Assembly (NCBI RefSeq): GCF_021130785.1
Contig: NC_060207.1
Coordinates: 1,014,501-1,078,500 of the forward strand
Length of the DNA stretch: 64,000 nucleotides
Source of the DNA: Homalodisca vitripennis
Taxonomy: Eukaryota; Arthropoda; Insecta; Hemiptera; Cicadellidae
Direction of reading: 5' to 3'
Shown here: positions 22,685 through 34,240 of the stretch, one piece after another
Layout: every line of letters starts with the position of its first letter
Numbering within the stretch: position 1 is the stretch's first letter
Translations under genes and position numbers: made by a program
The notes under the pieces: model-generated
Database searches by the model: none
Seen by the model: the letters and a program-made list of their open reading frames with translations, nothing else
Told to the model about the DNA's origin: nothing

Positions 22685-23776
22685 ATGGCAGATAATGTAA
22701 ATGGTATGTATTCGTTTGAAGAGTATACGGACATGATACTGATTTACGGCAAAGTTAACAAGAATGGTTTAGCTGCAGATCAGGAATATCGTGATACTTT
22801 CCCACATCGAAGAACACCTGATCGCAAATCATTTGAAGCTGTGGAGAGACGACTTAGAGAAACTGGTAGCTTTAAACCGAAGCGAATAGATACTGGTCGT
22901 CAACGTAGCGCAAGGAACTATAATAATGAACAAGCAATAATAAATGCTGTAGAATTATCACCAACCACAAGCACCAGACGATTATCACGTCAATTAAATA
23001 TTTGCCAGTCAAGCGTATGGCGGACGCTTCATGAAGCACAGTTGTACCTATTCCATATAACACGTGTTCAAGACTTATTACCGCAAGATCTTAATAAACG
23101 GAAGATGTTCTGCCGCTGGTTAAGAAGAAATTGTTTACGACATCAGTATTTTCTTCGGCGTATTCTCGTTACTGATGAATCCTGTTTTACTAGAAATGGA
23201 ATTGTAAATTTTCGTAATACCCATACTTGGGCGTACGACAACCCACATGAAACTGCGACGAGGCATTTTCAACATACATTTTCAGTCAATGTATGGCTTG
23301 ATGTTCTGGGTGATAATTTTATTGGTCCATTTTTCCTCCCTAATCGACTTAATGGAGTAGCGTACTTAAATTTTTTAAGAACAAACCTGCCTACCCTCTT
23401 GGAAGATATTCCTGTTCAAAACAGAATAAATGCATGGTTTATGCACGACGGAGCACCTCTACATTTTTCTAATGATGTGAAAAACTATTTAAATGATACA
23501 TACGGTAGACAATGGATTGGTCGAAATGGACCAGTAAAATGGCCACCACGTTCTCCTGACCTCACGCCAGCAGACTTTTTCTTATGGGGTTGGATGAAGT
23601 CAATTGTTTATTCAAAACGGATTAAAACCATAGAGGAGTTACGTAATCGCATTACAGAGGCGGCAGAAACTATCAAGAATGCTCCAAACGTTATGAAACG
23701 CGCTAGAAAAGAGTGGATTCGTCGTACGAAAACGTGCATTGCTAACAACGGAGGACACTTTGAGCAACTATTATAG
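22685..23776 (+). CDS. Tc1/mariner transposase, DD41D type
   Basis: 363 residues, uninterrupted; ATG in context aataATGg. Residues about 10-65 look like a first helix-turn-helix region (EEYTDMILIYG, then RTPDRKSFEAVERRLRETGS). GRQR at 71-74 fits the GRPR-like linker. A second HTH spans about 81-122 (TRRLSRQLNICQSSVWRTL). Catalytic residues are Asp164 in LVTDESCF, Asp255 in MHDGAP and Asp297 in SPDLTPADFFLWG. There are 41 residues between the last two, the DD41D spacing described for rosa-like elements. The C-terminus reads GGHFEQLL. The enzyme cuts and pastes DNA between TA sites and should bind the flanking long TIRs. The TIR-gene gap (22440-22684) is AT-rich with a palindrome ATATTTTATAC..GTATAAAATAT near 22587-22611, a possible promoter area. 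Confidence 0.95.
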   Translation: MADNVNGMYSFEEYTDMILIYGKVNKNGLAADQEYRDTFPHRRTPDRKSFEAVERRLRETGSFKPKRIDTGRQRSARNYNNEQAIINAVELSPTTSTRRLSRQLNICQSSVWRTLHEAQLYLFHITRVQDLLPQDLNKRKMFCRWLRRNCLRHQYFLRRILVTDESCFTRNGIVNFRNTHTWAYDNPHETATRHFQHTFSVNVWLDVLGDNFIGPFFLPNRLNGVAYLNFLRTNLPTLLEDIPVQNRINAWFMHDGAPLHFSNDVKNYLNDTYGRQWIGRNGPVKWPPRSPDLTPADFFLWGWMKSIVYSKRIKTIEELRNRITEAAETIKNAPNVMKRARKEWIRRTKTCIANNGGHFEQLL

Positions 23777-23830
23777 GTGATTATTACAGTTTTATAAAGG
23801 TAAATACATTTTATGTTAATGTTCAGTCTA

Positions 23831-24394
23831 GAATAAATGAACAGCTGTTACTCACAACCTAAACATTAGTTAATATTTTATGCAGATAAGAATATGCATT
23901 TTTGTGCGTCTGTTATATTTTTAAATAAAGCTAAATTTCAATACCTATTATTAATTTTTTTCCTAAGTAATTCACATGAATCTTTTCAGAATTAAATGTT
24001 CTACAAATATGTTTAAGAAAAAAATGACCTTTATTTAACATTTATGGAAGTAATTTTACGTTAAACACAAAAATGTGTTATTTCTTTGCACCAATTCTTG
24101 TGTTTTACGTAAGATATCTCTGAAAGTATTGCATTTACAGCTCTGGGACGAATTTTAATAAATTTGTCAGATATAAAAACATAAAAAACAATCGTATTTG
24201 TATCTTTGTGACTACCTTTATCATTTTTATACGGCCTGACTTCACGAAGGGTTCTGAAATCCGGGCGAAATCTTTCGCTAGGCGTAACTCGCTAACGAAG
24301 CGTTTCCGGGCATATGGTTATATGAACTTTTTTACTTGTTTTTAGCTATAGAATAAGCTCCCGAGAGATTGCCGTTTAGTTTTGAATCACCCTG
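23831..24394 (-). repeat. Right long terminal inverted repeat
   Basis: Inverted copy of 21867-22439, starting 54 bases after the transposase stop. It ends GATTGCCGTTTAGTTTTGAA then TCACCCTG, followed by TA. Confidence 0.93.
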
Positions 24395-24578
24395 TATAAC
24401 AAATTTCATACTTTAGATATGATAAGTAGGTATGCCATTATTAGGTACATACTATTGCCTAGTGTACAATGGCACAGCTGTAATTGTAGTCAAGAGCCGC
24501 TGCTGAGGCATATATCAAGAGCATTCTAATTGGTTTACATAAGAAGCTTTATACTTTAAATGTGATAAATAGGTATGC

Positions 24579-25589
24579 GGTTATTTCTTATCAGTATCTG
24601 ATGCAACATTTTTATTGATTTCATGTTTTTATAGCAATTCCTTACTCAGTAATATTAGTAACAGGATAAACAATTAAACCTCAGAAATCGACATCATGGA
24701 AGTTAACGAAACACTGCGAATGTGTACAGTGCACTGGCAAATAGTAGCAAACAAATGTAGTACTTGGCAGTATTTTAAGAGATTTTTTATATTTATGTAA
24801 TATTATTAATGAGGCAGTGGATAATATTCGACGTTTTAAACATGTAATGAAGTGACATTAAGAACTATATTGTCAATTGACAAAGCTGGGAGTACTTCAT
24901 ACCGCGTGTCGTGGAAGAGGGTGCACTGAGGCTGCATGCACAGATGCAAGTCCATGGACTACTTTAAATAAAAAAAATATCGAAGGTACAAAAAGCCTTT
25001 CACATTTTTAAATAGGAGCGTTCTATTTTCGTGCTTTAGAAGTAACTAAATATATTGTTGAAATAATTTAAAAGACGAAGAAATTCATAACAAAAAAAGA
25101 ATTAAATCCACGTAAAAACACACACGTGAACAAATAAAGTTCCGACACGCAATCGACTTACAAAAAATCTATGATTTAATGCTAAACTAAGCAAAAAGAA
25201 TTAGTTCATAGGCATGTTTTCTTTGTCTTGTCTTGTTGCTATATTTGGGCTGGCCGTCCTTATAATCCAGATTGAAGTCTGTCCTTACACTTACAGGTAT
25301 TTAGTAGACCGTTACTTTGTTCAATCTAAATGTTACTGGTTATTATATTCAAAACTTTATAATCGACTTCAAGACACAGAGATTTTTTTTATTTATTCTG
25401 AATATCTTTGAACCAAAGATTTCTGGAGCTTCAAGAAAAATAAAATTGAAGTTGTAACATAATAAGTCCCTATTAAATAAATATATAAGTGATGGTTTGA
25501 TTTATTTTTTTCTATAAAAAGTAAATCAATGTTATCATATTGTAAGTACAAAATTAAAATGACAGTACAATATCAATATTATACCTTAC
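24579..25589. other. Sequence without recognisable gene
   Basis: AT-rich. A 65-residue frame at 25214-25411 has a hydrophobic start but no family resemblance. Nothing else seen. Confidence 0.4.
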
Positions 25590-27025
25590 TGTCTCAGAAT
25601 AAACGTACATCAGAGTGCAGTGGGAAATAGTTGATTGTATAATCTGTTACCCACCCGTGCATCCCACGTTATACTACCTATCGTGTAATATGTTTATACA
25701 GACTCACAACAAACGTACATCAGAGTGCAGTGGGAAACAGTTGATTGTATAATCTGTTACCCACCCGTGCATCCCACGTTATACTACCTATCGTGTAATA
25801 TGTTTATACAGACTCACAACAAACGTACATCAGAGTGCAGTGGGAAACAGTTGATTGTATAATCTGTTACCCACCCGTGCATCCCACGTTATACTACCTA
25901 TCGTGTAATATGTTTATACAGACTCACAACAAACGTACATCAGAGTGCAGTGGGAAACAGTTGATTGTATAATCTGTTACCCACCCGTGCATCCCACGTT
26001 ATACTACCTATCGTGTAATATGTTTATACAGACTCACAACAAACGTACATCAGAGTGCAGTGGGAAACAGTTGATTGTATAATCTGTTACCCACCCGTGC
26101 ATCCCACGTTATACTACCTATCGTGTAATATGTTTATACAGACTCACAAAAAACGTACATCAGAGTGCAGTGGGAAATAGTTGATTGTATAACCTGTTAC
26201 CTGCCCGTGCATCCCACGTTATACTACCTATCGTGTAATATGTTTATACAGACTCACAAAAAACGTACATCAGAGTGCAGTGGGAAACAGTTGATTGTAT
26301 AATCTGTTACCCACCCGTGCATCCCACGTTATACTACCTATCGTGTAATATGTTTATACAGACTCACAACAAACGTACATCAGAGTGCAGTGGGAAACAG
26401 TTGATTGTATAATCTGTTACCCACCCGTGCATCCCACGTTATACTACCTATCGTGTAATATGTTTATACAGACTCACAACAAACGTACATCAGAGTGCAG
26501 TGGGAAACAGTTGATTGTATAATCTGTTACCCACCCGTGCATCCCACGTTATACTACCTATCGTGTAATATGTTTATACAGACTCACAACAAACGTACAT
26601 CAGAGTGCAGTGGGAAACAGTTGATTGTATAATCTGTTACCCACCCGTGCATCCCACGTTATACTACCTATCGTGTAATATGTTTATATAGACTCACAAA
26701 AAACGTACATCAGAGTGCAGTGGGAAATAGTTGATTGTATAACCTGTTACCTGCCCGTGCATCCCACGTTATACTACCTATCGTGTAATATGTTTATACA
26801 GACTCACAAAAAACGTACATCAGAGTGCAGTGGGAAACAGTTGATTGTATAATCTGTTACCCACCCGTGCATCCCACGTTATACTACCTATCGTGTAATA
26901 TGTTTATACAGACTCACAAAAAACGTACATCAGAGTGCAGTGGGAAATAGTTGATTGTATAACCTGTTACCTGCCCGTGCATCCCACGCTATACTGCCTA
27001 TCGTGTAATATATTTATACAGACTT
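25590..27025. repeat. 110-bp tandem array, 13 copies
   Basis: Units start aaacgtacatcagagtgcag at 25601, 25711 and every 110 bp to 26921, with no length change. Two variant classes occur: most have cacaac before the unit and aatctgttacccacccg, while units at 26151, 26701 and 26921 have gggaaatag and aacctgttacctgcccg. The variant at 26151 and its neighbours recur 550 bp later at 26701, which implies duplication of a five-unit block. No spacers and no coding frame. Confidence 0.97.
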
Positions 27026-27399
27026 TCAATGAGTCAATGGAATCTGTATAACTCTTTCGTATTTGTTGTAATTTGATCGTTTTTGAAGTTTTAACAGGAA
27101 CGAAAAATCACTTGGCATTCATTTTTACATTCTAATTTAATTAGTGTCATATCCAAAATTAATTATTTACAAATAACGTATATTCTAATTTAAGAATTAA
27201 TGATGGAATGAGAACTTATTTCCTATTTTTTCAATTCAAAAGGGCAAATACCAATGAATTTCAACCAGATTGTTCATCTATTAAAATAAGCTCTTACTTT
27301 GTTTAAAATATAAAAAAAATTGGATTATGATGTAGAATGAATAATAATAATTTGTTTAATATTTTTCTTACATTTCAATCAAGTATACCTGTAGCGCCG

Positions 27400-27836
27400 T
27401 TTACATAATCCTCTTCGGAATTAAATTCTCTAAAGGCTTTGGTTAAACATGTTTCGTGTTTATTTATTACCTACCCATTTAATGAAGTTAATGTGCTTCA
27501 AATCTAAATAAACAATGTATTAGAGATTTTTGACCGAATTTTGCATATTTTGGGTGATATTTCAGAAATAAGTGGTCTTACATGTCTGGGGCGTATTTTA
27601 TTCAATTTTTAAGTTAATTTTACACAAAAAACAATGTATTAAAAAACTATCTTTACGCTATAAAATCATCATTTTTCCTTTATTTTCGTCGTCTCCTAGA
27701 AAATCGGGCGAAATCTCTCGCTAGTCAAGCTCGTTAACAAAGCGTTTCCGGAAATATGTTTACATGAATTTTTCCCGTTATTTTGATGAGAAGAAACCAC
27801 CTGAGAAATTTGTCGGGTTACTCGTGGGACACACTG
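27400..27836 (-). mobile_element. Diverged mariner end related to the 21.9-kb element
   Basis: From cgggcgaaatctctcgctag to gcgtttccgga, then a terminus cgtgggacacactg before TA. The order and many bases match the outer right TIR of the 21867-24394 element. Weaker similarity runs back to about 27400 (cggaattaaattct, tctggggcgtatttta). No opposite end or gene is present, so this is an isolated old end. Confidence 0.6.
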
Positions 27837-27838
27837 TA

Positions 27839-28606
27839 TATATATTTTTCCATGATATATAGATTCCATGCAGCAAAATAAAGAAAGAATGTCTTATAAA
27901 GGAATCTCCTAAATGTTTCTTTTCCCAGATATACGCCATTTTGTTTTTTCTACTACATAATTTAGATCTCTAGAGCGGCTAGACAAATTGAGTTAAAAAT
28001 TTGCATATGCTCAATCATAAAAATATAATACTTTAAAAAAATATCATTTAGTTCCTATATTCACTTTGAAAATGGCGGCCATATCAATTTTTTAAACTTT
28101 TCTGTGGATTTACTACTACATTTACTAATAATTCATGACTATCATTTGTTACGTTTTCAATTTAAATATTGTAGCCTGATTGATATTATAGAGGGATAAA
28201 ATAACTTATGGAAGGGCTTAATACTGTTTGGACAAGATTTACATTAAAGGACCAATTTTTTCCAAAGTTACGCTAATAGATTCGAAATTAAATGGGTTAC
28301 AAAAATTACTTTTTACACGTTTAAAAATGTAATTTTTTTGAGTTGAATAAGTTTAAAACATGTGTATGGCCACAATTTTGTTACTGAATATAGGAACTAA
28401 ATGATTAATGTTTTGCAAACATGATATTTGTATGCATAAGAAGTATTCACAATTTTAGTTCAATAGGTGAAACCATTCTATACACATGAATTATTTAGTA
28501 AAAAAAATTGCGGTTATCTGGGAAAAGAAGCATTTTAGGACATACCTTTATAGGTATTTCTGTCTTTATTTTGGTCTATGAAATCACCTTTTGAAGTATC
28601 TCCCTG
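27839..28606. mobile_element. Probable MITE with ~75-bp inverted arms
   Basis: The stretch near 27867-27945 (gcaaaataaagaaagaatgt, then tcttttcccagata) is the inverted counterpart of 28505-28585 (tatctgggaaaagaagcatt, then tctttattttggtc). The right end finishes tccctg followed by TA, as in mariner MITEs. The left terminus is degraded or abuts the preceding mariner end, so that boundary is uncertain. No transposase remains. Confidence 0.5.
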
Positions 28607-29203
28607 TATTACAGATGCACTCTATATACCATATTTGCAGTAAGGTAAAATGCTTTAATTGGAAAATTACTTACATTGAACAAAGAGGCAGTATTTTTGC
28701 TATGCATACTCTAGTGTTATCCGTATTTGTTTAATTGAGTATTTTTATGACATAATATTTAATTAAGTTAAATATGTACTACATTTCCTGGCTTATTTAT
28801 AGAATTAAGCTATGTGTTGAGTATGTATGCTGTACAAATTGAATTTGTATTTTATACAAATAGCATACACATTATAGAATTTATACAATTTTATACTTAC
28901 TTATATTGTATTCAAGCCCTTGAATCCCAAAACTAAACCAGAAACACTGTGTGGATACGCCTATAGAAATATCGAAAGTGAATTGGGCTTGTCAACAAGA
29001 TGACTTCTGTAACTTTTACTTGATTCCATCTGTCTATGTGATCCTTCAAAATCATACATCAACACATCTTACAAGTACTCCAAAGGTTGAAAATCTAGTT
29101 GATCTCCTACTAGAATCTATCTCAAAACGGACAGCGAATCTAGAATATTAACAGTGGGCAACGAAATGTGTTCCATGAACAGAATCCAGTTATATTCAAA
29201 TCT
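28607..29203. other. Sequence without assigned gene
   Basis: A 66-residue frame at about 28951-29151 ends just before the 115-bp repeats. I do not recognise it, and nothing argues strongly for its expression. Confidence 0.4.
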
Positions 29204-29555
29204 CCAACTCTACAAAAGTCTTTATTGAATCAATCTTCTGACAGTCCACATGATCAAGAGTGAACCGTATCCAGACGACATAAAATAGGGGTTGTAAATA
29301 TTTCAGTCTATCACGGATCCAACTCTACAAAAGTCTTTATTGAATCAATCTTCTGACAGTTCACATGATCAAGAGTGAACCGTATCCAGACGACATAAAA
29401 TAGGGGTTGTAAATATTTCAGTCTATCACGGATCCAACTCTACAAAAGTCTTTATTGAATCAATCTTCTAACAGTCCACATGATCAAGAGTGAACCGTAT
29501 CAAGACGACATAAAATAGGGGTAGTAAATATTTCAGTCTATCACGGATCCACCCA
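29204..29555. repeat. 115-bp tandem repeat, 3 copies
   Basis: Units starting ccaactctacaaaagtcttt at 29204, 29319 and 29434, ending tttcagtctatcacggat. Copies are nearly identical, so the amplification is recent. Confidence 0.96.
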
Positions 29556-31073
29556 ATATTTTGATCGGATTATTTAAATCTAGAGTTGACCGGTATTGGG
29601 TTACTACTGTCTGTTCAGGAAACCCTTAGAGTATTCAAAATACCATTGAAGTCTGAAATATATAATTAAGAACGTAATTTCTTTTTGTCCATATAACATT
29701 TAACATCTGAATTTAGATAAAATAATATATGCAGTGTAAAGCAAAAATATTTCATAGAAATAACAATTTTAGTTATATTATGCAATGCTAAAGAGTAAAT
29801 ATATTTCAATTTAGAAGTGTTTTGTCAGTTTGATTATTTCGTGTTCTAGTTTATCCATATTAGTCAGTGATATTGAAGGAAAAGTAATGAAACACATTGA
29901 CTTGCAAGAAATGTAACAATAATTAATAGTGTACCTGCTTAAAACACAAAGAAACCTTAAACTGACATGTCTCCAAAGCTTTAATTCAACAGTTAAATCA
30001 AACTAAATAGAGATATGCTAAGTGGAGTTATATTTTAAGACATAATACAGCAAAAGGATGCTAACATTTTCGTAAATAATGTTACAATGTTACCGTCACT
30101 ACACATCCAAAGATATATTAAAACAGGAGGATTACGCTGTCAGATAGTAAAGACCTGCCGACAGGAGATTATGTTATGTAAGCTTCTTGCTAGTTATTTT
30201 GTCTGAGAATCTCGGGCATTTCAGTGAAGAGATTATACAACAAGTGGACTTATAAACAAATGACCAGTTTTCAGGAACGTTTAAATTGATTATGAATAAG
30301 AAGACATATTACTCGATAAACGTGTATTTTATTTAATACTTTCGAGTTTTATGAATCTCTGTACTTCCTCAAAAAGATATGTATGATTTACTGCAAGGAT
30401 TTAGCCGAAGGCCATCTGGAGTACTCTTAAATTAAGTATTGACAAACATTAAACGATTGAGAATACCTAGTGAAATATTTTTCTTCGATGCTTATGTAAT
30501 TTCACACTAAATGAAAGTATAATAATGCAATCTGCCTTTTAGCATTTTGTTAGGCACACAGTCTATCATAATTTTCCTGGCTCGAGGGATTTACAGCAGA
30601 CCTTAAGGTTTAAATGATTTCTTGGAAGTTGATGATTTAAACGTAGACAGATTAGCAACATTTTAAATAGCTTAAAGTTGTTTAAAGGTGGTGTAAAGCA
30701 CATTATAAAGGCTATAGAGACGATGTGGAAAAGTTCTCGACAGTGTTTATGAACTGAAACGGAAATTAACTTAAATATTGCTATTGGTAATATGAAGGTC
30801 TAGGAGTGTTACATATATTTAGAAGATATTTGTTAAATCCCTCTTAGTGGACTTTAGGTGTAATCAAGTATACGAATTGAATTTGGCATGCAAATGAAAT
30901 TATATGAGAAACGAGTTAGATATTTAAAATAATATTTATCATCAAAACATTATTGATAATCGTCCTAACTATTTTGAAACTAAAATTCTTTGTAGTCTAT
31001 TACACACTCTCTAAAATCGCCTTAGTTATTATTGTAAACAGCTAAAAAATATCCGTGAACAGAGACCGACTGA
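29556..31073. other. Sequence without recognisable gene
   Basis: AT-rich; no long frame, repeat array or transposon end identified. Confidence 0.4.
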
Positions 31074-31081
31074 GTCAGATC

Positions 31082-31914
31082 TAGAGATTTACCGAAAGAA
31101 CTGGAACAGTTCCATCACAACGTTTCGGAACCGGAACGGACCTTTTTCGAGGGTCTATGTTCCATCAAAATAGATTCCGGACGTTCCGGCTCTGTTAAGC
31201 GGAACTAATAAGCTGGTAAATGTTATAGTTCTGATCTGGATTCCAGGCAACCACAATACTTTCATATGGCAACCTGTGCTTCATTAATTTTATTGATATA
31301 TTCAAATCATTATTAATTTATACGTTAACAACTAATAATTCATATATAACTTTTAGTATCCTTAGACTTAACGAATGAACTTTACCAAATTACATAGTCA
31401 TAATTTAAAGCTCTATCTACTCTACAACATTTCTTCAACTGTTTTAATTAGGGATCAATAGTAGTTATTGAGTAGTAAACTTTGAGCATTTAAATAATCG
31501 AAAATCTTTGAACATATCTATTTTATCATTATTTTAAAATGTGTAAATTTGAATTTATTTCAGAAATAAAATGTTTCTTATTGTGTTTGATGTTGTTTGA
31601 ATACAATTGTTTAGCTTACTTTGAATACCTATACTGCATTTAGTTATGAGTGGATTTAGAATTTAAATTGATATTTGCGAATGTAAGCATTCACAAAGTC
31701 TAACTTTTATGGAACTGTGTAGGCTATCTTTGATGCACGAAAACCACTTGAACTGATAGTTTTTGTGTTTGAAATTCAAATATCGGAACATAGTATTATA
31801 TTGTGCCTGTACGAAATCGACCAGAAACTTAAATAAGTAGACAAACGAGTCGGAACGGAACGCGTGGAACTGGAACTATCTCGTGGAACACCGGAACGGC
31901 TTGGCACATCTCTA
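31082..31914. mobile_element. Possible hAT-like non-autonomous element
   Basis: The left end TAGAGATTTACCGAAAGAAC and the inverted right end TAGAGATGTGCCAAGCCGTT share TAGAGAT..ACC/GCC. Both ends are followed inward by clusters of ggaac / gttcc motifs. Flanking octamers gtcagatc and gccagacg agree at 5 of 8 bases, a weak 8-bp target duplication of the hAT type. The interior is AT-rich with no transposase. Classification rests on end sequence only. Confidence 0.45.
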
Positions 31915-31922
31915 GCCAGACG

Positions 31923-32990
31923 ATCCGATAGATCGAGCGCCGATCGGCGGAGGGGAGATAGGGAGAATGCAGCATCACAGCGACGCGCATTATCAATAGT
32001 ATTTACTCCATCCTGCATGGACTGAAAGCACCCGGTATCTTTTTGTAAGCGGTTTACACATAGAGCCGCCAATTAGTTGTTATTTGTGGCTGATATAGTA
32101 GAGTCAGTGCTTTTTGTATGGCAATCTCGTCCCTGTTTTTCAACAGTTGAGAACGTGGCTCTATAGCAATAAAATATTATAAGTTCAGTGCATATATTTT
32201 CAGCATAGTTTTAAAGCTATATTTCTAGCAAATAGCAACAATGCTTTTGTGATAAAATTTTTAGATAATACCTTTGTCATTATAACTATAATACATATTA
32301 TGATTTATAAGCACTACGTTCCTAATAAATTTTCTTTCAGTTAGAATGTTACCATTTTGTTGGCACAGTAAAATATGTGCACAACAATATTTAGGAGTGG
32401 ACTTAAAGTAATAATTGTTATTATTTACCATTCGCTAAATTTAAACAAATGTTTCAATATCTCTCCCCATTTTCTGCTATTTTGATGCTTTAAATAACTC
32501 CCAAGAGGAATATAAAGATACTTTGGAATTGCATTTTTTAACTTTTTATCATCGTTTTTTTTCTGTTTGTTATACTTTTAGGTATTGCACACTTCATTAT
32601 TTACCAGGTATTTATTAGAAGTGATTTATGTTTGACATTGCTAATGATTTAACACAACAGTTAATTTGGGATGTATTTCAGAGACAGAGTCAAGTAGTAT
32701 ATTGTGGGTTACAGACTGCCATATCCAGCCCTTTCATATTGATACCTCCTTCAAAAAACAAATATGCTACGAATGGAAAACCTGAAGATTTTATCACAGA
32801 ATTCAATTTGGACAACACGATTGAGATTGTTGAATTAAATTAAATTGTAAATAAAATAGTAAAACAAATTCAATAGTTATGCCACATTTTTGACATAAAT
32901 TACCAGTATCATTAACTATAAAAAATTTCCTGATTTTGACTAACACGTTTTTACCTTAACAATTTTTGAATTGTTTCAAGATCTGAATGA

Positions 32991-32995
<5 letters not shown>
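31923..32995. other. Sequence without recognisable gene
   Basis: Begins with a short GC-richer stretch (31923-31990), then AT-rich DNA. A 71-residue frame at 32628-32843 is not recognised. Confidence 0.4.
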
Positions 32996-33043
<48 letters not shown>

Positions 33044-33066
33044 ATATATATATTTATATATTATAC
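32996..33066. repeat. (TA)n microsatellite
   Basis: About 70 bp of nearly pure TA. Confidence 0.95.
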
Positions 33067-33741
33067 TGAACTATTTTTATATTAAAACCTTGTCATACTT
33101 TAAAACACATTTGCAATCATTTAAATAATTCTTCGTGAAACACATATACCCTACATTCAACATCCAAATTACGTTTTTGGGCACAAACCTGGTCAAAATT
33201 TTAGTACAATAAGATATTATTCTTCTTATATTTAATGGTAAGGAGTTCAAACTACTTTGTCTCATCATGGTTACTTTTATTTTATTTTACATGTGGACTT
33301 AATGTAAAGTAACCAAAGCTAAATGAACATTTGTTAATTTTTGCAATATAAAAACCTTTAATTTCTTCAAGACATCACATTGAAAATGAGATTTTAGTGT
33401 ATATAAGGCCTATGTATGCAATTTTAATACACAAAAATAAAATGACCAAGACAATCGGTGTGATGTAATTAATAATAATTTATCACTAGAACAATGGTTT
33501 TCTTCTTATAGATGAAGAGTTGTATTTTTACAAACAAACAAAAATGAGTGTTTGTTGAGAATATAATAATTATTTACTTTAAATATAATTCCTAGACCTT
33601 TCTTTAATTTTGGATTATTAAGACACTGTAGATGAAATTAAAGTAATATGAAAGAAACCATTTCAATAGTCGATACCGCTCGTTTGATTGTAAAGGAATT
33701 GCAAACTGAAGCAATGAATTCCAGCGAAGCATAATTGACGA
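33067..33741. other. AT-rich sequence, nothing assigned
   Basis: No conserved frame or structured element seen. Confidence 0.4.
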
Positions 33742-33822
33742 GAAAGCATTTACGTCACTTGGTGTACTGAAAGCATTTACGTCACTTGGTGTACTGAAAG
33801 CATTTACGTCACTTGGTGTACT
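33742..33822. repeat. 27-bp tandem triplicate with CRE-like motif
   Basis: Three exact copies starting gaaagcatttacgtcacttg. Each contains TTACGTCA, which matches the CRE/ATF type of site. No gene is recognised nearby to be controlled by it. Confidence 0.9.
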
Positions 33823-34240
33823 GGTTGATTAAAGTCGGTTCTTTAGAGATACTATCCGAGCAATAAATGCAGGATGAACAGACTAGTAAAGTTAAAGGGG
33901 GATTGCAATAAATATGTTCAGTGGTGTAAAAAAGTCAGAAATGGTGACATATTGGTTAAAAGAAGAACTTTTAAGTATAGCTTTTAATACTAGTCTCCGA
34001 ATGAACAAAAAGGATTTAATGAATATTTATACACTTCTGTCCTTCCTTTTCCAAACAGACGTAGGCTAGCTACATGTAATTCGTATCGGACTAAATTTTC
34101 TTTATATTATAAAACCTTTTTAATCTTCATGAAGTATAATTCGTTGTAAACAATAAGTTATTTTTGAACGCTGCAGAGAAGAGGAATACGTGTAATGTAT
34201 ACTTCATCTATACCATCATGAAACTGTGTTGAATATTTTT
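33823..34240. other. Sequence without recognisable gene
   Basis: Nothing identified between the 27-bp triplicate and the next array. Confidence 0.4.

Larger units (their letters stand above)
21867..24394 (+). mobile_element. Tc1/mariner element, apparently complete (DD41D spacing)
   Basis: 2528 bp, flanked by the TA duplication (21865-21866 and 24395-24396). Ends read CAGGGTGATTCAAAACTAAA in inverted orientation. The terminal inverted repeats are very long, about 570 bp (21867-22439 and 23831-24394), and differ by only scattered substitutions and small gaps. The single gene inside is uninterrupted. TIRs of most mariners are near 30 bp, so this is an unusual structure. Everything needed for transposition appears present, and activity is plausible but unproven. 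Confidence 0.95.
21393..24578. repeat. 132-bp tandem repeat split by a mariner
   Basis: Units starting aggtacatactattgtctag at 21393, 21525, 21657 and 21781 (the third is 8 bp short), with aagagccgctgctgaggcat and atgataagtaggtat blocks. The fourth unit is cut at its TA by the mariner 21867-24394. It resumes at 24395 with taacaaatttcatac, followed by another unit from 24445 and a decayed one to about 24578. Joining the flanks across the element reproduces the intact unit, so the array predates the insertion. Confidence 0.93.
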
